From: an uncultured Collinsella sp.
Lineage (GTDB): Bacteria > Actinomycetota > Coriobacteriia > Coriobacteriales > Coriobacteriaceae
Direction: 5' to 3'
NCBI GenBank assembly: GCA_902465015.1
Contig: CABQLK010000036.1
Span: 1 to 20,368, forward strand
DNA length: 20,368 nucleotides
How positions within the stretch are numbered: position 1 is the first letter of the stretch; each line of letters begins with the position of its first letter. Position numbers and translations under genes: made by a program. The notes under the pieces are model-generated. The model did not search any database. It was not told the origin of the DNA and saw nothing but the letters and a program-made list of their open reading frames with translations. Of the stretch, positions 7,442 to 14,411 are shown piece after piece.

Positions 7442-7495
7442 GATGATCTCCTTGATCGAACAAAAGTAAATAAAAAGAGAGAAGTAAGTCGCTGT

Positions 7496-7527
7496 CTCCT
7501 GATCACGCCGACGGGCGCAAACAGGAG
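7496..7527 (-). promoter_or_regulatory. Hairpin overlapping the end of the metY leader peptide
   Basis: CTCCTG (plus-strand 7496-7501) pairs with CAGGAG (7522-7527), with an inner CGCC/GGCG stem (7506-7509 with 7514-7517). In the RNA the 5' arm covers codons 10-12 of the leader peptide, including the second Cys codon. The 5' arm also contains CUCC, which could instead pair with the metY ribosome-binding site. The 3' arm AGGAGA could pair weakly with a downstream TCTC followed by CTTTTTATTT. These alternatives fit an attenuator but are unproven. Confidence 0.5.
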
Positions 7528-7556
7528 CCCGGCATTCGTCTTGGTAAGCAATTCAT
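7503..7556 (-). CDS. Leader peptide upstream of metY
   Basis: A 17-codon open frame, MNCLPRRMPGSCLRPSA, lies in the metY leader. Its ribosome-binding site AAAGGAGG is a full match to the 16S tail and sits seven bases before the ATG, the best-formed site in the window. The peptide has two Cys and two Met residues, the products of the pathway that metY serves, plus several Pro and Arg. It ends about 60 bases before metY, inside a hairpin at 7496-7527. By analogy with amino-acid leader peptides, including Cys-containing ones known in other actinobacteria, ribosome pausing here could sense Cys or charged tRNA. It is too short for homology to help. Confidence 0.6.
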   Translation of the reverse strand: MNCLPRRMPGSCLRPSA

Positions 7557-7624
7557 ATGCGGGCCTCCTTTCGCATCCCGGTTCCGTGGTTGGCTTAATT
7601 ACCTACCGCCTTTGTGTGTTTTGA

Positions 7625-7653
7625 ATAGTACGAGCATTATTTCCCTCGGTCAA
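7625..7653 (-). promoter_or_regulatory. metY promoter
   Basis: On the minus strand TTGACC (7653-7648) is followed after exactly 17 bases by TACTAT (7630-7625), a good sigma-70 promoter. Transcription would start near 7618, giving the metY leader described above. It lies just beside the LysR-type dyad at 7673-7695, as usual for a divergently controlled pair. Confidence 0.6.
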
Positions 7654-7672
7654 TCACTTAAAAGCGCTAACC

Positions 7673-7695
7673 TGTTATCGGTTATATAGATAACA
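7673..7695. promoter_or_regulatory. Probable LysR-type operator
   Basis: TGTTATC (7673-7679) and GATAACA (7689-7695) form a perfect 7-bp dyad around nine bases. It lies between metY and the divergent LysR gene, 18 bases before the latter's start and overlapping its likely -10 (TTATAT/TATATA). Its form and place fit a LysR binding site for autoregulation and metY control. Confidence 0.6.
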
Positions 7696-7713
7696 CTCGA
7701 AAGGATGGCGCCG

Positions 7714-8616
7714 ATGACCCTCCAGCAGCTTCGTTTCCTGATCGCCGTAGCAGAGTCCGGCTCAATCAATGCCGCAGCTCAGCGCCTCTATACCGCTCAG
7801 TCCAGCATCTCAAACGCCGTCAAAAGCCTGGAACAGGAGCTCCACCTGGAGATCTTTACGCGCTCCAGCCGCGGCGTCACGCTCACCAACGACGGCACCG
7901 AGCTTTTGGGCTATGCGCGCCAGGTCGTAGAGCAGGCCGATATGCTCGAGGCGCGCTACGAGGACGGCGGCACCCCGCAAGCCCGCCTCGCCATTTCCGC
8001 CCAGCACTACGCCTTTTCGGTCGAGGCCTTTGTCAACGTGGTCGAGCGCTGCCGCGACAGCAAGTTCGAGTTCATCATGCGCGAGACTACCACATCGCAG
8101 ATCATCGATGACCTCCGCGCGTTTCGCAGCGATATCGGCATTCTGTATCTGGATGACTTTAACGCCCGCGTTCTGCAGAAGGCCTTCGCCGATGCCCGCG
8201 CAAGCTTCCATCCCCTCTTCGACGCGACGGTCCACGTCTTCGTTAGCGAGCGCCACCCGCTCGCACGCCGCCCTCAGCTGTCCCTTGCCGACCTTACACC
8301 CTATACGCGCTACAGCTTTGAGCAAGGCACCTCGAACTCCTTCTATTACGCCGAGGAACCTTTTAGCTATATCCCTTGCGACCGCAACATACGAATCTCG
8401 GACCGCGGAACACTTACTAACTTACTTATCACGTCGAACGGTTACACCCTGTCGACCGGTGTCCTCTCCAATGAAATGCAATGGGGTATGGCATCGATCC
8501 CGTTAGCAGACGCCCCAACGATGCACGTAGGCTATATCATGCACGACGAGCGCAAGCCCTCTCCCCTCTTGCAGCAATACCTCGACGAGCTCAACCGCAT
8601 CATCCATGCCAACTAA
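7714..8616 (+). CDS. LysR-family transcriptional regulator
   Basis: A 300-residue DNA-binding regulator. Residues 1-60 are the winged helix-turn-helix (MTLQQLRFLIAVAESGSINA and following), with the recognition helix near AQSSISNAVKSLE. Residues from about 88 form the periplasmic-binding-like effector domain. The ATG at 7714 is chosen because AAAGGA lies eight bases upstream; the ATG at 7705 overlaps that site. It is divergent from metY, with a dyad between them, so a role in sulfur amino-acid regulation (like CysB or CmbR elsewhere) is likely but inferred. The effector cannot be read from sequence. Confidence 0.9.
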   Translation: MTLQQLRFLIAVAESGSINAAAQRLYTAQSSISNAVKSLEQELHLEIFTRSSRGVTLTNDGTELLGYARQVVEQADMLEARYEDGGTPQARLAISAQHYAFSVEAFVNVVERCRDSKFEFIMRETTTSQIIDDLRAFRSDIGILYLDDFNARVLQKAFADARASFHPLFDATVHVFVSERHPLARRPQLSLADLTPYTRYSFEQGTSNSFYYAEEPFSYIPCDRNIRISDRGTLTNLLITSNGYTLSTGVLSNEMQWGMASIPLADAPTMHVGYIMHDERKPSPLLQQYLDELNRIIHAN

Positions 8617-8715
8617 CTGTCGGAAGACGGGGTAGAAATCGTAGATTGCTAGCCCCCGGCGGGCATGGCGCTACAATGGTCACCCACACGAAACGTACCC
8701 AACGAAAGGAAGCCC

Positions 8716-9201
8716 GTGAAGGTCATCATCTATACCGACGGCTCGGCCCGATCAAATCCGGGACGCGGCGGCTACGGCGCCGTACTCAAATACACCAACC
8801 CCGCCGGCAAGACCTTCACCTCCGAGCTTTCACGCGGCTACGCCAAGACCACCAACAACCGCATGGAGCTCATGGCGGTCATCGTGGCGCTCGAGGCGCT
8901 CAACCGCCCCTGCGAGGTCGAGGTCCATTCCGATTCGCAGTACGTCGTCAACGCTTTCAATAAACACTGGATCGACGGCTGGAAAAAGCGCGGGTGGAAA
9001 ACTGCCAACAAGCAGCCCGTTAAGAACCGTGACCTGTGGGAGCGCCTGCTTGCCGCAAGGAGCAAGCATAAGGTGGAGTTCATCTGGGTTAAGGGCCACG
9101 CCGGCCACGAGCTCAACGAGCGCTGCGATGAGCTCGCCACCACGGCGGCCGACGGCAGTAACCTCGATATCGACACCGGCTTTAACGAGAGCGACCTGTA
9201 A
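8716..9201 (+). CDS. rnhA: Ribonuclease HI
   Basis: A 161-residue endonuclease that removes the RNA strand of RNA-DNA hybrids during replication and repair. The four acidic catalytic residues are present: Asp8 (YTDGS), Glu51 (NNRMEL), Asp73 (HSDSQY) and Asp138 (RCDELA), with the helper His128 (VKGHAGH). The Trp-rich basic handle region (KHWIDGWKKRGWK) is intact. The GTG at 8716 is chosen, with GAAAGGA five bases upstream and a normal family length; the frame's earlier ATG at 8665 would add residues not seen in the family. A TACAAT box at 8672-8677 may be the -10. Confidence 0.95.
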   Translation: MKVIIYTDGSARSNPGRGGYGAVLKYTNPAGKTFTSELSRGYAKTTNNRMELMAVIVALEALNRPCEVEVHSDSQYVVNAFNKHWIDGWKKRGWKTANKQPVKNRDLWERLLAARSKHKVEFIWVKGHAGHELNERCDELATTAADGSNLDIDTGFNESDL

Positions 9202-9274
9202 CGGCGTTTTCGCACGCTTTTGTGTCCTCCCGCGCTACACTCGTCCTGTAGGCCAAACAACGCAAGGGGGACAC

Positions 9275-10381
9275 ATGCTGCGTATCGCAACCATCGGCAC
9301 GTCCATGATCACCGACGACTTTATTCAGGTCGTCAATGCCAACGACCAGGCCGTATTCGTAGGCACGCTCTCGCGCAATGCCGAGCGCGGCGCCGCCTTT
9401 ACTGCCGAGCACGGCGGCGAGCGAAACTTTACGTCACTCGATGAGCTTGCGGCAGCCGCCGGCGTCGATGCCGTCTACATCGGCAGCCCCAATGCGCTCC
9501 ATTACGAGCAGGCGCTCGCCTGCATCGCCGGTGGCAAGCACGTCATCGTCGAGAAACCCTTCTGCGCCACCGAAGCACAGGCGCTGGAAGTCTTCCGCGC
9601 TGCCGAGGCAGCAGGTGTCGTGGCCCTCGAGGCCATGCGTCCCCTCCACGATCCCGCCTTCCACGCCATCGAGGACGCCCTGGGCGAGATCGCCCCCATC
9701 CGCCGCGCCTCATTGCGCTTTGGCAAGTATTCCTCGCGCTACAACGAGATTCTCGCGGGACGCGCCACCAATATCTTCGACTGCAATATGGCATCGGGTT
9801 CCCTCATGGACATTGGCGTCTACGCCGTCGAGCCCATGGTCGAGATTTTCGGCATGCCCTCCGGCCTTACGAGCATGACTACTCTGCTCGACCCCACCAC
9901 GCGACAGCTCACGCACGGCCCCATCGACGGCTGCGGTTCCATCCTCGCCAGCTACGGCGGAGGCCGCATCTCCGTCGAGCTCGCGCACTCCAAAATTACG
10001 AATGACCTGCTGCCCTCGCAGATCGAAGGCGAGCGTGGCACTATCCAGATCGACCATCTGTCCACGCCCCGCAACGTCCGCATCGACTATCGCGGCGATG
10101 TCGTACGCGGCTCGGCGACCGAGGCACCGCGCGAACAGGGCGACAACGGCCGCGTGCTCGACCTGCCCAAATCGAGCAACACTATGGAATACGAACTCAC
10201 AGACTTTATCACCGCCATCGACGGCATCGATAACGTTAAGGAAGAGATTTGGGAGACCCCGGCGGGACGCCACGAGCTTGGCCACTACCGCGATGTCACG
10301 CTCGTCTCACTGCGCATCATGGATGCCGTGCGCCAGCAGGCCGGCATTACCTTCCCGGCCGACGCAGGCAAGCAGGCATAG
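9275..10381 (+). CDS. Gfo/Idh/MocA-family oxidoreductase (second copy)
   Basis: A 368-residue NAD(P)-dependent oxidoreductase with unknown substrate. The Rossmann N-terminus has the variant IGTSMITDDF in place of the classical G-x-G-x-x-G. The VEKP motif is at about 92-95 (Glu93-Lys94-Pro95), and SLMDIGVYAVEP carries the conserved D-x-G-x-Y. The ATG at 9275 has AAGGGGG four bases upstream. The stop codon is two bases before the acylphosphatase start, so the two are very probably cotranscribed and translationally coupled. It is only a distant relative of the family member at 1001-2020. Confidence 0.9.
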   Translation: MLRIATIGTSMITDDFIQVVNANDQAVFVGTLSRNAERGAAFTAEHGGERNFTSLDELAAAAGVDAVYIGSPNALHYEQALACIAGGKHVIVEKPFCATEAQALEVFRAAEAAGVVALEAMRPLHDPAFHAIEDALGEIAPIRRASLRFGKYSSRYNEILAGRATNIFDCNMASGSLMDIGVYAVEPMVEIFGMPSGLTSMTTLLDPTTRQLTHGPIDGCGSILASYGGGRISVELAHSKITNDLLPSQIEGERGTIQIDHLSTPRNVRIDYRGDVVRGSATEAPREQGDNGRVLDLPKSSNTMEYELTDFITAIDGIDNVKEEIWETPAGRHELGHYRDVTLVSLRIMDAVRQQAGITFPADAGKQA

Positions 10382-10383
10382 CG

Positions 10384-10794
10384 ATGGGCCTCTTCGATAC
10401 GTTCTTCTCCAGCGTCACCGGCGGCAGTCGAGAGCCTCAAAAACCGTCAAACGTCGAGCTCGAGCTGCGCCGCAGGCTTACCGTGCTTGCAAGCGACGAG
10501 GCCACTCAAGACACTCCCCTGCGTTATTTCCTGCGCTGGGCGGGGCAAGTCCAAGGCGTTGGTTTTCGCTTTACCAACACCAACCTCGCGCAGGCGCGCG
10601 CACTCACCGGCTGGGTGCGTAACATGGAAGACGGCTCAGTCGAGATGGAGATACAGGGAGCTCCGGCAGACATCCTATCTCATCTCGAGGCACTTCATGC
10701 CTCCTACGAGCGCATGGGAACGCGTTTTCGCCTTGTAGATGCCCAGGCCCGAGCCCCACTTGCCAATGAAGACGGTTTCAGTCCTCATTATTAG
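10384..10794 (+). CDS. Acylphosphatase with an N-terminal extension
   Basis: Acylphosphatase hydrolyses carboxyl-phosphate bonds such as those of acetyl phosphate or carbamoyl phosphate. The domain occupies about residues 47-125 and shows both catalytic residues: Arg62 in GQVQGVGFRFT and Asn80 in GWVRNMEDG. The protein has 136 residues against about 90 for a usual acylphosphatase; the first 45 residues (MGLFDTFFSS, then a charged helix) are an unexplained extension. The ATG lies two bases after the preceding stop codon and lacks its own clear ribosome-binding site, which fits translational coupling to the oxidoreductase gene. Confidence 0.88.
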   Translation: MGLFDTFFSSVTGGSREPQKPSNVELELRRRLTVLASDEATQDTPLRYFLRWAGQVQGVGFRFTNTNLAQARALTGWVRNMEDGSVEMEIQGAPADILSHLEALHASYERMGTRFRLVDAQARAPLANEDGFSPHY

Positions 10795-10855
10795 TATTGT
10801 GTGCTAAATACGGTATCATTTACCTACGACCGTTGATAGAAAAGAGGCGAGGCGC

Positions 10856-11236
10856 ATGGCGGTGCAAAGAAGGAATACCAAGCAGCGAAAGCTGGTTCTT
10901 GACGCCGTGCGCCAAAGCTACAACCATCCCACCGCCGACGAAATCTACAACGTCGTGCGCGCGCAGGATGACAAAATCAGCCGCGGTACGGTCTACCGCA
11001 ACCTCAATCTCTTGGCAGATGCCGGCGAGATTCTCTCCATCAAGACGCCGGGCGGCAGCCGCTTCGATCGCACGATCGAGCCGCATGCGCATATCATCTG
11101 CACCTCGTGCAGCCGCGTCATCGACGTACCGCTCCCCTTCGATGCCCAGCTCGACGCCAAAGCGTCCGAGCAAATCGGCTGGCACGTCACGTCGCACTAC
11201 ACCATCTTCGGGGGTCTCTGCCCCGACTGCCGGTAG
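10856..11236 (+). CDS. Fur/PerR-family metal-dependent repressor
   Basis: A 126-residue DNA-binding metalloregulator. Residues 1-70 form the winged helix (DKISRGTVYRNLNLLADAGE). The dimerization part has RFD at 69-71, His77 and His79 (EPHAHIIC), Cys82/Cys85 and Cys122/Cys125. The two CxxC pairs match the structural zinc site of PerR and Fur. The layout H-x-H next to C-T-S-C looks more PerR-like than Fur-like, which would mean peroxide or iron sensing; sequence alone does not decide. Its start is preceded by GAGGCGAGG. It ends beside a convergent HAD gene, sharing a hairpin. Confidence 0.9.
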   Translation: MAVQRRNTKQRKLVLDAVRQSYNHPTADEIYNVVRAQDDKISRGTVYRNLNLLADAGEILSIKTPGGSRFDRTIEPHAHIICTSCSRVIDVPLPFDAQLDAKASEQIGWHVTSHYTIFGGLCPDCR

Positions 11237-11317
11237 ATGTTTGGAACATGCCTTAAAATCCACCTTTCCGCACTTTGCAGCAAAAAGTAGATTCCTAGAC
11301 ATGTCCCAAATGTCTAC
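11233..11317. repeat. Long imperfect hairpin shared by convergent gene ends
   Basis: A 20-base arm at 11233-11252 pairs with 11298-11317: 16 Watson-Crick pairs, two G-T pairs and two mismatches. The stop codons of the Fur-like gene (+) and the HAD gene (-) both lie inside the arms. Within it, two smaller stems compete: TAGACAT/ATGTCTA (11296-11302, 11310-11316), and AGTAGA/TCTACT (11286-11291, 11313-11318), the latter followed on the minus strand by TTTTT. It probably serves as a bidirectional terminator. Confidence 0.6.
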
Positions 11318-12111
11318 TCAGCAAGTAGACGACGCAGCTCTTCTTCGACCGTGCGCACGTAGCGGACGCGGTCGTTAATGCCACGCATAGAGGGGTTGCA
11401 GCTCTCCATCAGATAGGGATGGCCCACGACGTTGAGCATGTCGCGATCGTTCTCATTGTCGCCAAACGCCATCATCTCATCGGGCGAAATACCCAGGGCA
11501 CGACCGTAATCGGCAAGCGCGGAGCCCTTGCCCGAACCGAAACCGATAAAGTCCGTCCATTCGGTTCCCGACGTCATCACGTCAACACGGTCGCTAAAGA
11601 GGCGCTCAAAATACTCCAGGGCCGCCGGCTGATCCACCTCGGGCGTCTGGAAGGCAATCTTAATGACGTCCTCGTCGATGTCCTCGGGGCGGGCGACCAC
11701 CGCCACATCGCAGTGGACCTCATAGCGCAAATGATCGACGAACGCATCGTTGCCGCTCATGGTGTAGAGGTGTCCCTCACACGAAAGGGTCACGTCGGCA
11801 TGGGGATACGCAACCACGGCATTCGCGATATCCATAGCAAGGCTACGCTCCATGGAACGCTTGACAACGGCACGTCCCTCGCTCATCACCAGGGCTCCGT
11901 TTTCGCATACATAGACGAGCTCATCGGCCACCGGGGCAAACAGATAGCGCAAGCTCGCATATTGACGGCCGCTCGCCGGCATAAACACGATACCGCGACG
12001 ATGCAGCTCATCGATGAGCTCAAAGGCCTCGGAACGCGGCTCGCGCTCCCCCGGATGCAGCAACGTGCCGTCCAAATCGCATGCAATCAGCTTGATTCCT
12101 TCAAGACCCAT
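11314..12111 (-). CDS. HAD-superfamily phosphatase (Cof-like)
   Basis: A 265-residue hydrolase of the Cof/IIB branch, likely a sugar-phosphate or cofactor-phosphate phosphatase. Motif I is DLDGTLL with Asp12 and Asp14. The Ser of motif II is in MPASGRQY. The Lys of motif III is in GSGKGSAL, and motif IV is GDNENDRDML (Asp218, Asp222). The cap lies between motifs II and III. The ATG at 12111 follows GGGGGAG closely; the upstream GTG at 12123 would put that site inside the gene. The stop codon lies in a hairpin shared with the convergent Fur-like gene. Substrate unknown. Confidence 0.9.
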   Translation of the reverse strand: MGLEGIKLIACDLDGTLLHPGEREPRSEAFELIDELHRRGIVFMPASGRQYASLRYLFAPVADELVYVCENGALVMSEGRAVVKRSMERSLAMDIANAVVAYPHADVTLSCEGHLYTMSGNDAFVDHLRYEVHCDVAVVARPEDIDEDVIKIAFQTPEVDQPAALEYFERLFSDRVDVMTSGTEWTDFIGFGSGKGSALADYGRALGISPDEMMAFGDNENDRDMLNVVGHPYLMESCNPSMRGINDRVRYVRTVEEELRRLLAE

Positions 12112-12140
12112 ATGCTCCCCCACAGCATCTCATCAACAGA

Positions 12141-12179
12141 AAGGCGGACTTTGAATAGTTGTCTCTCAAAGTCCGCCTT
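12141..12179 (-). terminator. Terminator of the FKBP/UreE-like operon
   Basis: A perfect 14-bp stem (12141-12154 with 12166-12179) has an 11-base loop; on the minus strand the stem ends in CCTT and TCTG follows. It is just downstream of the UreE-like stop codon (12193) and separates that operon from the HAD gene. The T-tract is short. Confidence 0.75.
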
Positions 12180-12192
12180 ACTTATACGCACG

Positions 12193-12771
12193 TTAACCGC
12201 GCGCCTTCTTTACGATCGTAAAGTCTGGTGCCATACTCACAACGGCATCCGCCGCACTCGACGCAAAGCGCCGGTCCGAATCGAGTTCACGGGTAACCGT
12301 CGAGAGCCGAACGCCCTCGACGCCCCGGAGCATGCGGCCCAAAACAGGCTGCACCGGCGTATACATGCGCACGGTATACTCGTCCGAATCGCCTCGAAAA
12401 AGCGGCGCATGCATATTGCCGATCTCCCAGCACGCATGCGCGAGCGCAATCGGGTCCATGCGGTCAACTTCGACCAAATAAACCTCGGCGCTGCGCAGGC
12501 GCACGACAACCGCCACGGGCACCACGCCCGAACGGTCGACGGCGAGCACGTCGCCGTCGACAAAACGACCGCCGTCGGCTACATCCAGCCGAACATCGAC
12601 CGTGCGCCCCAGCTCCGTCACGCCCACAAACGCGCATACATCAGCCTGGTCCCAATCGAGCAGTAGCTCGTCAACTTCAAAGACGCCGCCCAGCTTCCGG
12701 CGAAGCAGAAGTTCATAGGACGGATCGTTGAGATTTCCCAAGCATGTCGTCGAAACCAAGCGCTCAGGCAT
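12193..12771 (-). CDS. Orphan UreE-like metallochaperone
   Basis: A 192-residue protein resembling UreE, which delivers nickel to urease. After a divergent N-terminus (about residues 1-52), residues 57-100 follow the UreE N-domain pattern (DVRLDVADGGRFVDGDVLAV). Residues 110-150 match the metal-binding C-domain: ALAHACWEIGNMHAPLFRG corresponds to the usual Y-H-L-G-N-R-H, keeping the metal-site His as His121, followed by VQPVLGRMLRGV. The usual first His of that motif and a His-rich tail are absent. It starts three bases after the FKBP stop codon, so the two are coupled. No urease gene is in the window, so its client is unknown, perhaps another nickel enzyme. Family assigned from motif recognition only. 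Confidence 0.7.
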   Translation of the reverse strand: MPERLVSTTCLGNLNDPSYELLLRRKLGGVFEVDELLLDWDQADVCAFVGVTELGRTVDVRLDVADGGRFVDGDVLAVDRSGVVPVAVVVRLRSAEVYLVEVDRMDPIALAHACWEIGNMHAPLFRGDSDEYTVRMYTPVQPVLGRMLRGVEGVRLSTVTRELDSDRRFASSAADAVVSMAPDFTIVKKARG

Positions 12772-12774
12772 GCT

Positions 12775-13203
12775 CTAACCCTCGACCTCGACGAGCTCGA
12801 TATCAAAGTTGAGGTCCTTGCCGGCAAGCTCGTGGTTGGCATCGAGCGTCACGGCCTCGGGCGTTACGTCGATGACGACGGCGGGGACAGGCATGCCGCT
12901 CGGCGTGGACAGGAAGAGCTTCATGCCCTTCTCGATCTGCTCGATGTTGGGAACCTGCTCGGCCGGGAAGGTAATAACCATCTCGGGATTGTGCTCGCCG
13001 TAGGCATCGGCAGCAGGAATGTGCACGGTCTTCTTCTCGCCCACCTGCATGTCGACAACAGCGGCGTCGAAGCCCTTGATCATCTGACCGGCGCCGCAGG
13101 TGAACTCCAGCGGCTCGCCGCGATCGTAGGAGCTATCGAACTGCGTGCCGTCGTCGAGCGTGCCGCGATAATGAGTCTTGACCTTCTTGCCCTGGTTGGA
13201 CAT
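12775..13203 (-). CDS. FKBP-type peptidyl-prolyl isomerase (SlyD-like)
   Basis: A 142-residue prolyl isomerase and chaperone. The FKBP part (residues 1-69 and about 121-142) shows LDDGTQFDSSYDRGEPLEF, GAGQMIKGFDAAV and VGEKKTVHIPAADAYGE. Residues 70-120 are the insert-in-flap chaperone domain seen in SlyD, ending ANHELAGKDLNF. The His/Cys-rich metal-binding tail of E. coli SlyD is missing: the chain ends EVEG. The ATG at 13203 has GGAGG five bases upstream. The UreE-like gene follows after three bases, which links this protein to metal delivery by context. It is divergent from the dipeptidase; a TATAGT box near 13267 may be its -10. Confidence 0.9.
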   Translation of the reverse strand: MSNQGKKVKTHYRGTLDDGTQFDSSYDRGEPLEFTCGAGQMIKGFDAAVVDMQVGEKKTVHIPAADAYGEHNPEMVITFPAEQVPNIEQIEKGMKLFLSTPSGMPVPAVVIDVTPEAVTLDANHELAGKDLNFDIELVEVEG

Positions 13204-13323
13204 GGTAACCTCCGTGATAAGGGCGGCGCACAACGCGGGCCGCCGTGAACATATGGCGCTAACTATACCCTAGTCATACAATTCAATGACAGTTTGCAAA
13301 GAAACGCTGCAACCGGAGGAACC

Positions 13324-14337
13324 ATGGCATATCCCGTATTTGACCTACACTGCGACACCGCCGACCGCATCGGCTGGGCCACGCTCGATCTCGACCTGCG
13401 CTTTACCGCCGGCACCGACGGTTATTTCCCCGGCGACGAAACGCATCCGCAAGATTTCGACCTCATCGAGGGCAACGCCTGCGCCATCTCGCTCGCAAAG
13501 ATCGGCAACACGCCATGGGCACAGTGCTTCGCCACGTTTGTCCCCGATGAGATTCCCACCGCCCACGCCGCGCGCTTCCAGGCGCAGATCATGGCGCATA
13601 TGAGCGGCCAGGCAATGCTCAACCACGACCGCATGGTCAACGTACGCAGCGCGGCAGACATTCGCCCCGCGCTCAAAGACGGCAAGGTCGCCTGCATCCA
13701 CACCATCGAAAACGCCACGTTCTTTGCCGAGGACCCCGCGCTGATCGAGGTGCTCAAGAGCTTGGGCGTACTCATGTCATCGCTCAGCTGGAATGCGCAG
13801 GGACCGCTCGCGAGCGGACACGATACCCACGCCGGCCTCACCGCCGCCGGCATCGAGGCACTTACGCAGATGGAGCACGCCGGCATGGTGCTTGACGTCT
13901 CCCACCTCAACGATGAGTGCTTTGACGAGGTTGTCGCCCACGCCACACGTCCCTTCGTCGCCAGCCACTCCAACTCTCGTGCAGTTTGCGGCGTTAAGCG
14001 CAACCTCACCGACGACCAGTTCCGCACCATTCGCGACATGGGTGGCATCGTCGGCCTCAACTACTGCAGCGAGTTCCTTTCCAACGACGCAACCGACAAG
14101 ACAGCCGCAGACGTCACCTTCGACCAGCTGGCGGCACATATCGAGCACTGGCTCGACCTGGGCGGCGAGGACGTCATCGCGCTCGGCGGCGACTGGGACG
14201 GTGCCACGGTGCCCGCCTTCCTCTCCGATGCCAGCAAGATGCCCGAGTTCCAGAACATGCTCTCCAAGCACTTTGGCAAGACCGTGATGCAGAAGCTCTG
14301 CAGCGATAATGCCCTTGCCTTCTTTGAGCGTTATTAA
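13324..14337 (+). CDS. M19 (renal-type) membrane dipeptidase
   Basis: A 337-residue zinc dipeptidase that cleaves dipeptides, in some cases with D-residues. The binuclear site is complete: His9 and Asp11 (FDLHCDT), Glu129 (HTIENA), His194 (DVSHLN) and His215 (ASHSNSR), with Asp290 in GGDWDG. Despite the family name there is no signal peptide or membrane segment, so it is cytosolic. The ATG at 13324 has GGAGG four bases upstream; earlier starts in frame lack this. It is followed by a perfect palindrome and then, 75 bases on, the YgjP-like gene. Confidence 0.92.
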   Translation: MAYPVFDLHCDTADRIGWATLDLDLRFTAGTDGYFPGDETHPQDFDLIEGNACAISLAKIGNTPWAQCFATFVPDEIPTAHAARFQAQIMAHMSGQAMLNHDRMVNVRSAADIRPALKDGKVACIHTIENATFFAEDPALIEVLKSLGVLMSSLSWNAQGPLASGHDTHAGLTAAGIEALTQMEHAGMVLDVSHLNDECFDEVVAHATRPFVASHSNSRAVCGVKRNLTDDQFRTIRDMGGIVGLNYCSEFLSNDATDKTAADVTFDQLAAHIEHWLDLGGEDVIALGGDWDGATVPAFLSDASKMPEFQNMLSKHFGKTVMQKLCSDNALAFFERY

Positions 14338-14353
14338 TTTCACATCCCCTGAG

Positions 14354-14389
14354 CGGGCCGGCATGCCGAACGGTCGACATGCCGGCCCG
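14354..14389. repeat. Perfect 12-bp palindrome after the dipeptidase gene
   Basis: CGGGCCGGCATG (14354-14365) pairs with CATGCCGGCCCG (14378-14389) around 12 bases. There is no T-tract, so it is a weak terminator candidate; it may protect the dipeptidase mRNA 3' end. It ends 11 bases before the ribosome-binding site of the next gene. Confidence 0.7.
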
Positions 14390-14411
14390 TCCCCAATCTG
14401 AAGGACCACTT

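Noticed and set aside
5984..7624. A 546-codon plus-strand open frame opposite metY
   Set aside because: Antisense shadow of metY; no ribosome-binding site and no recognisable domain.
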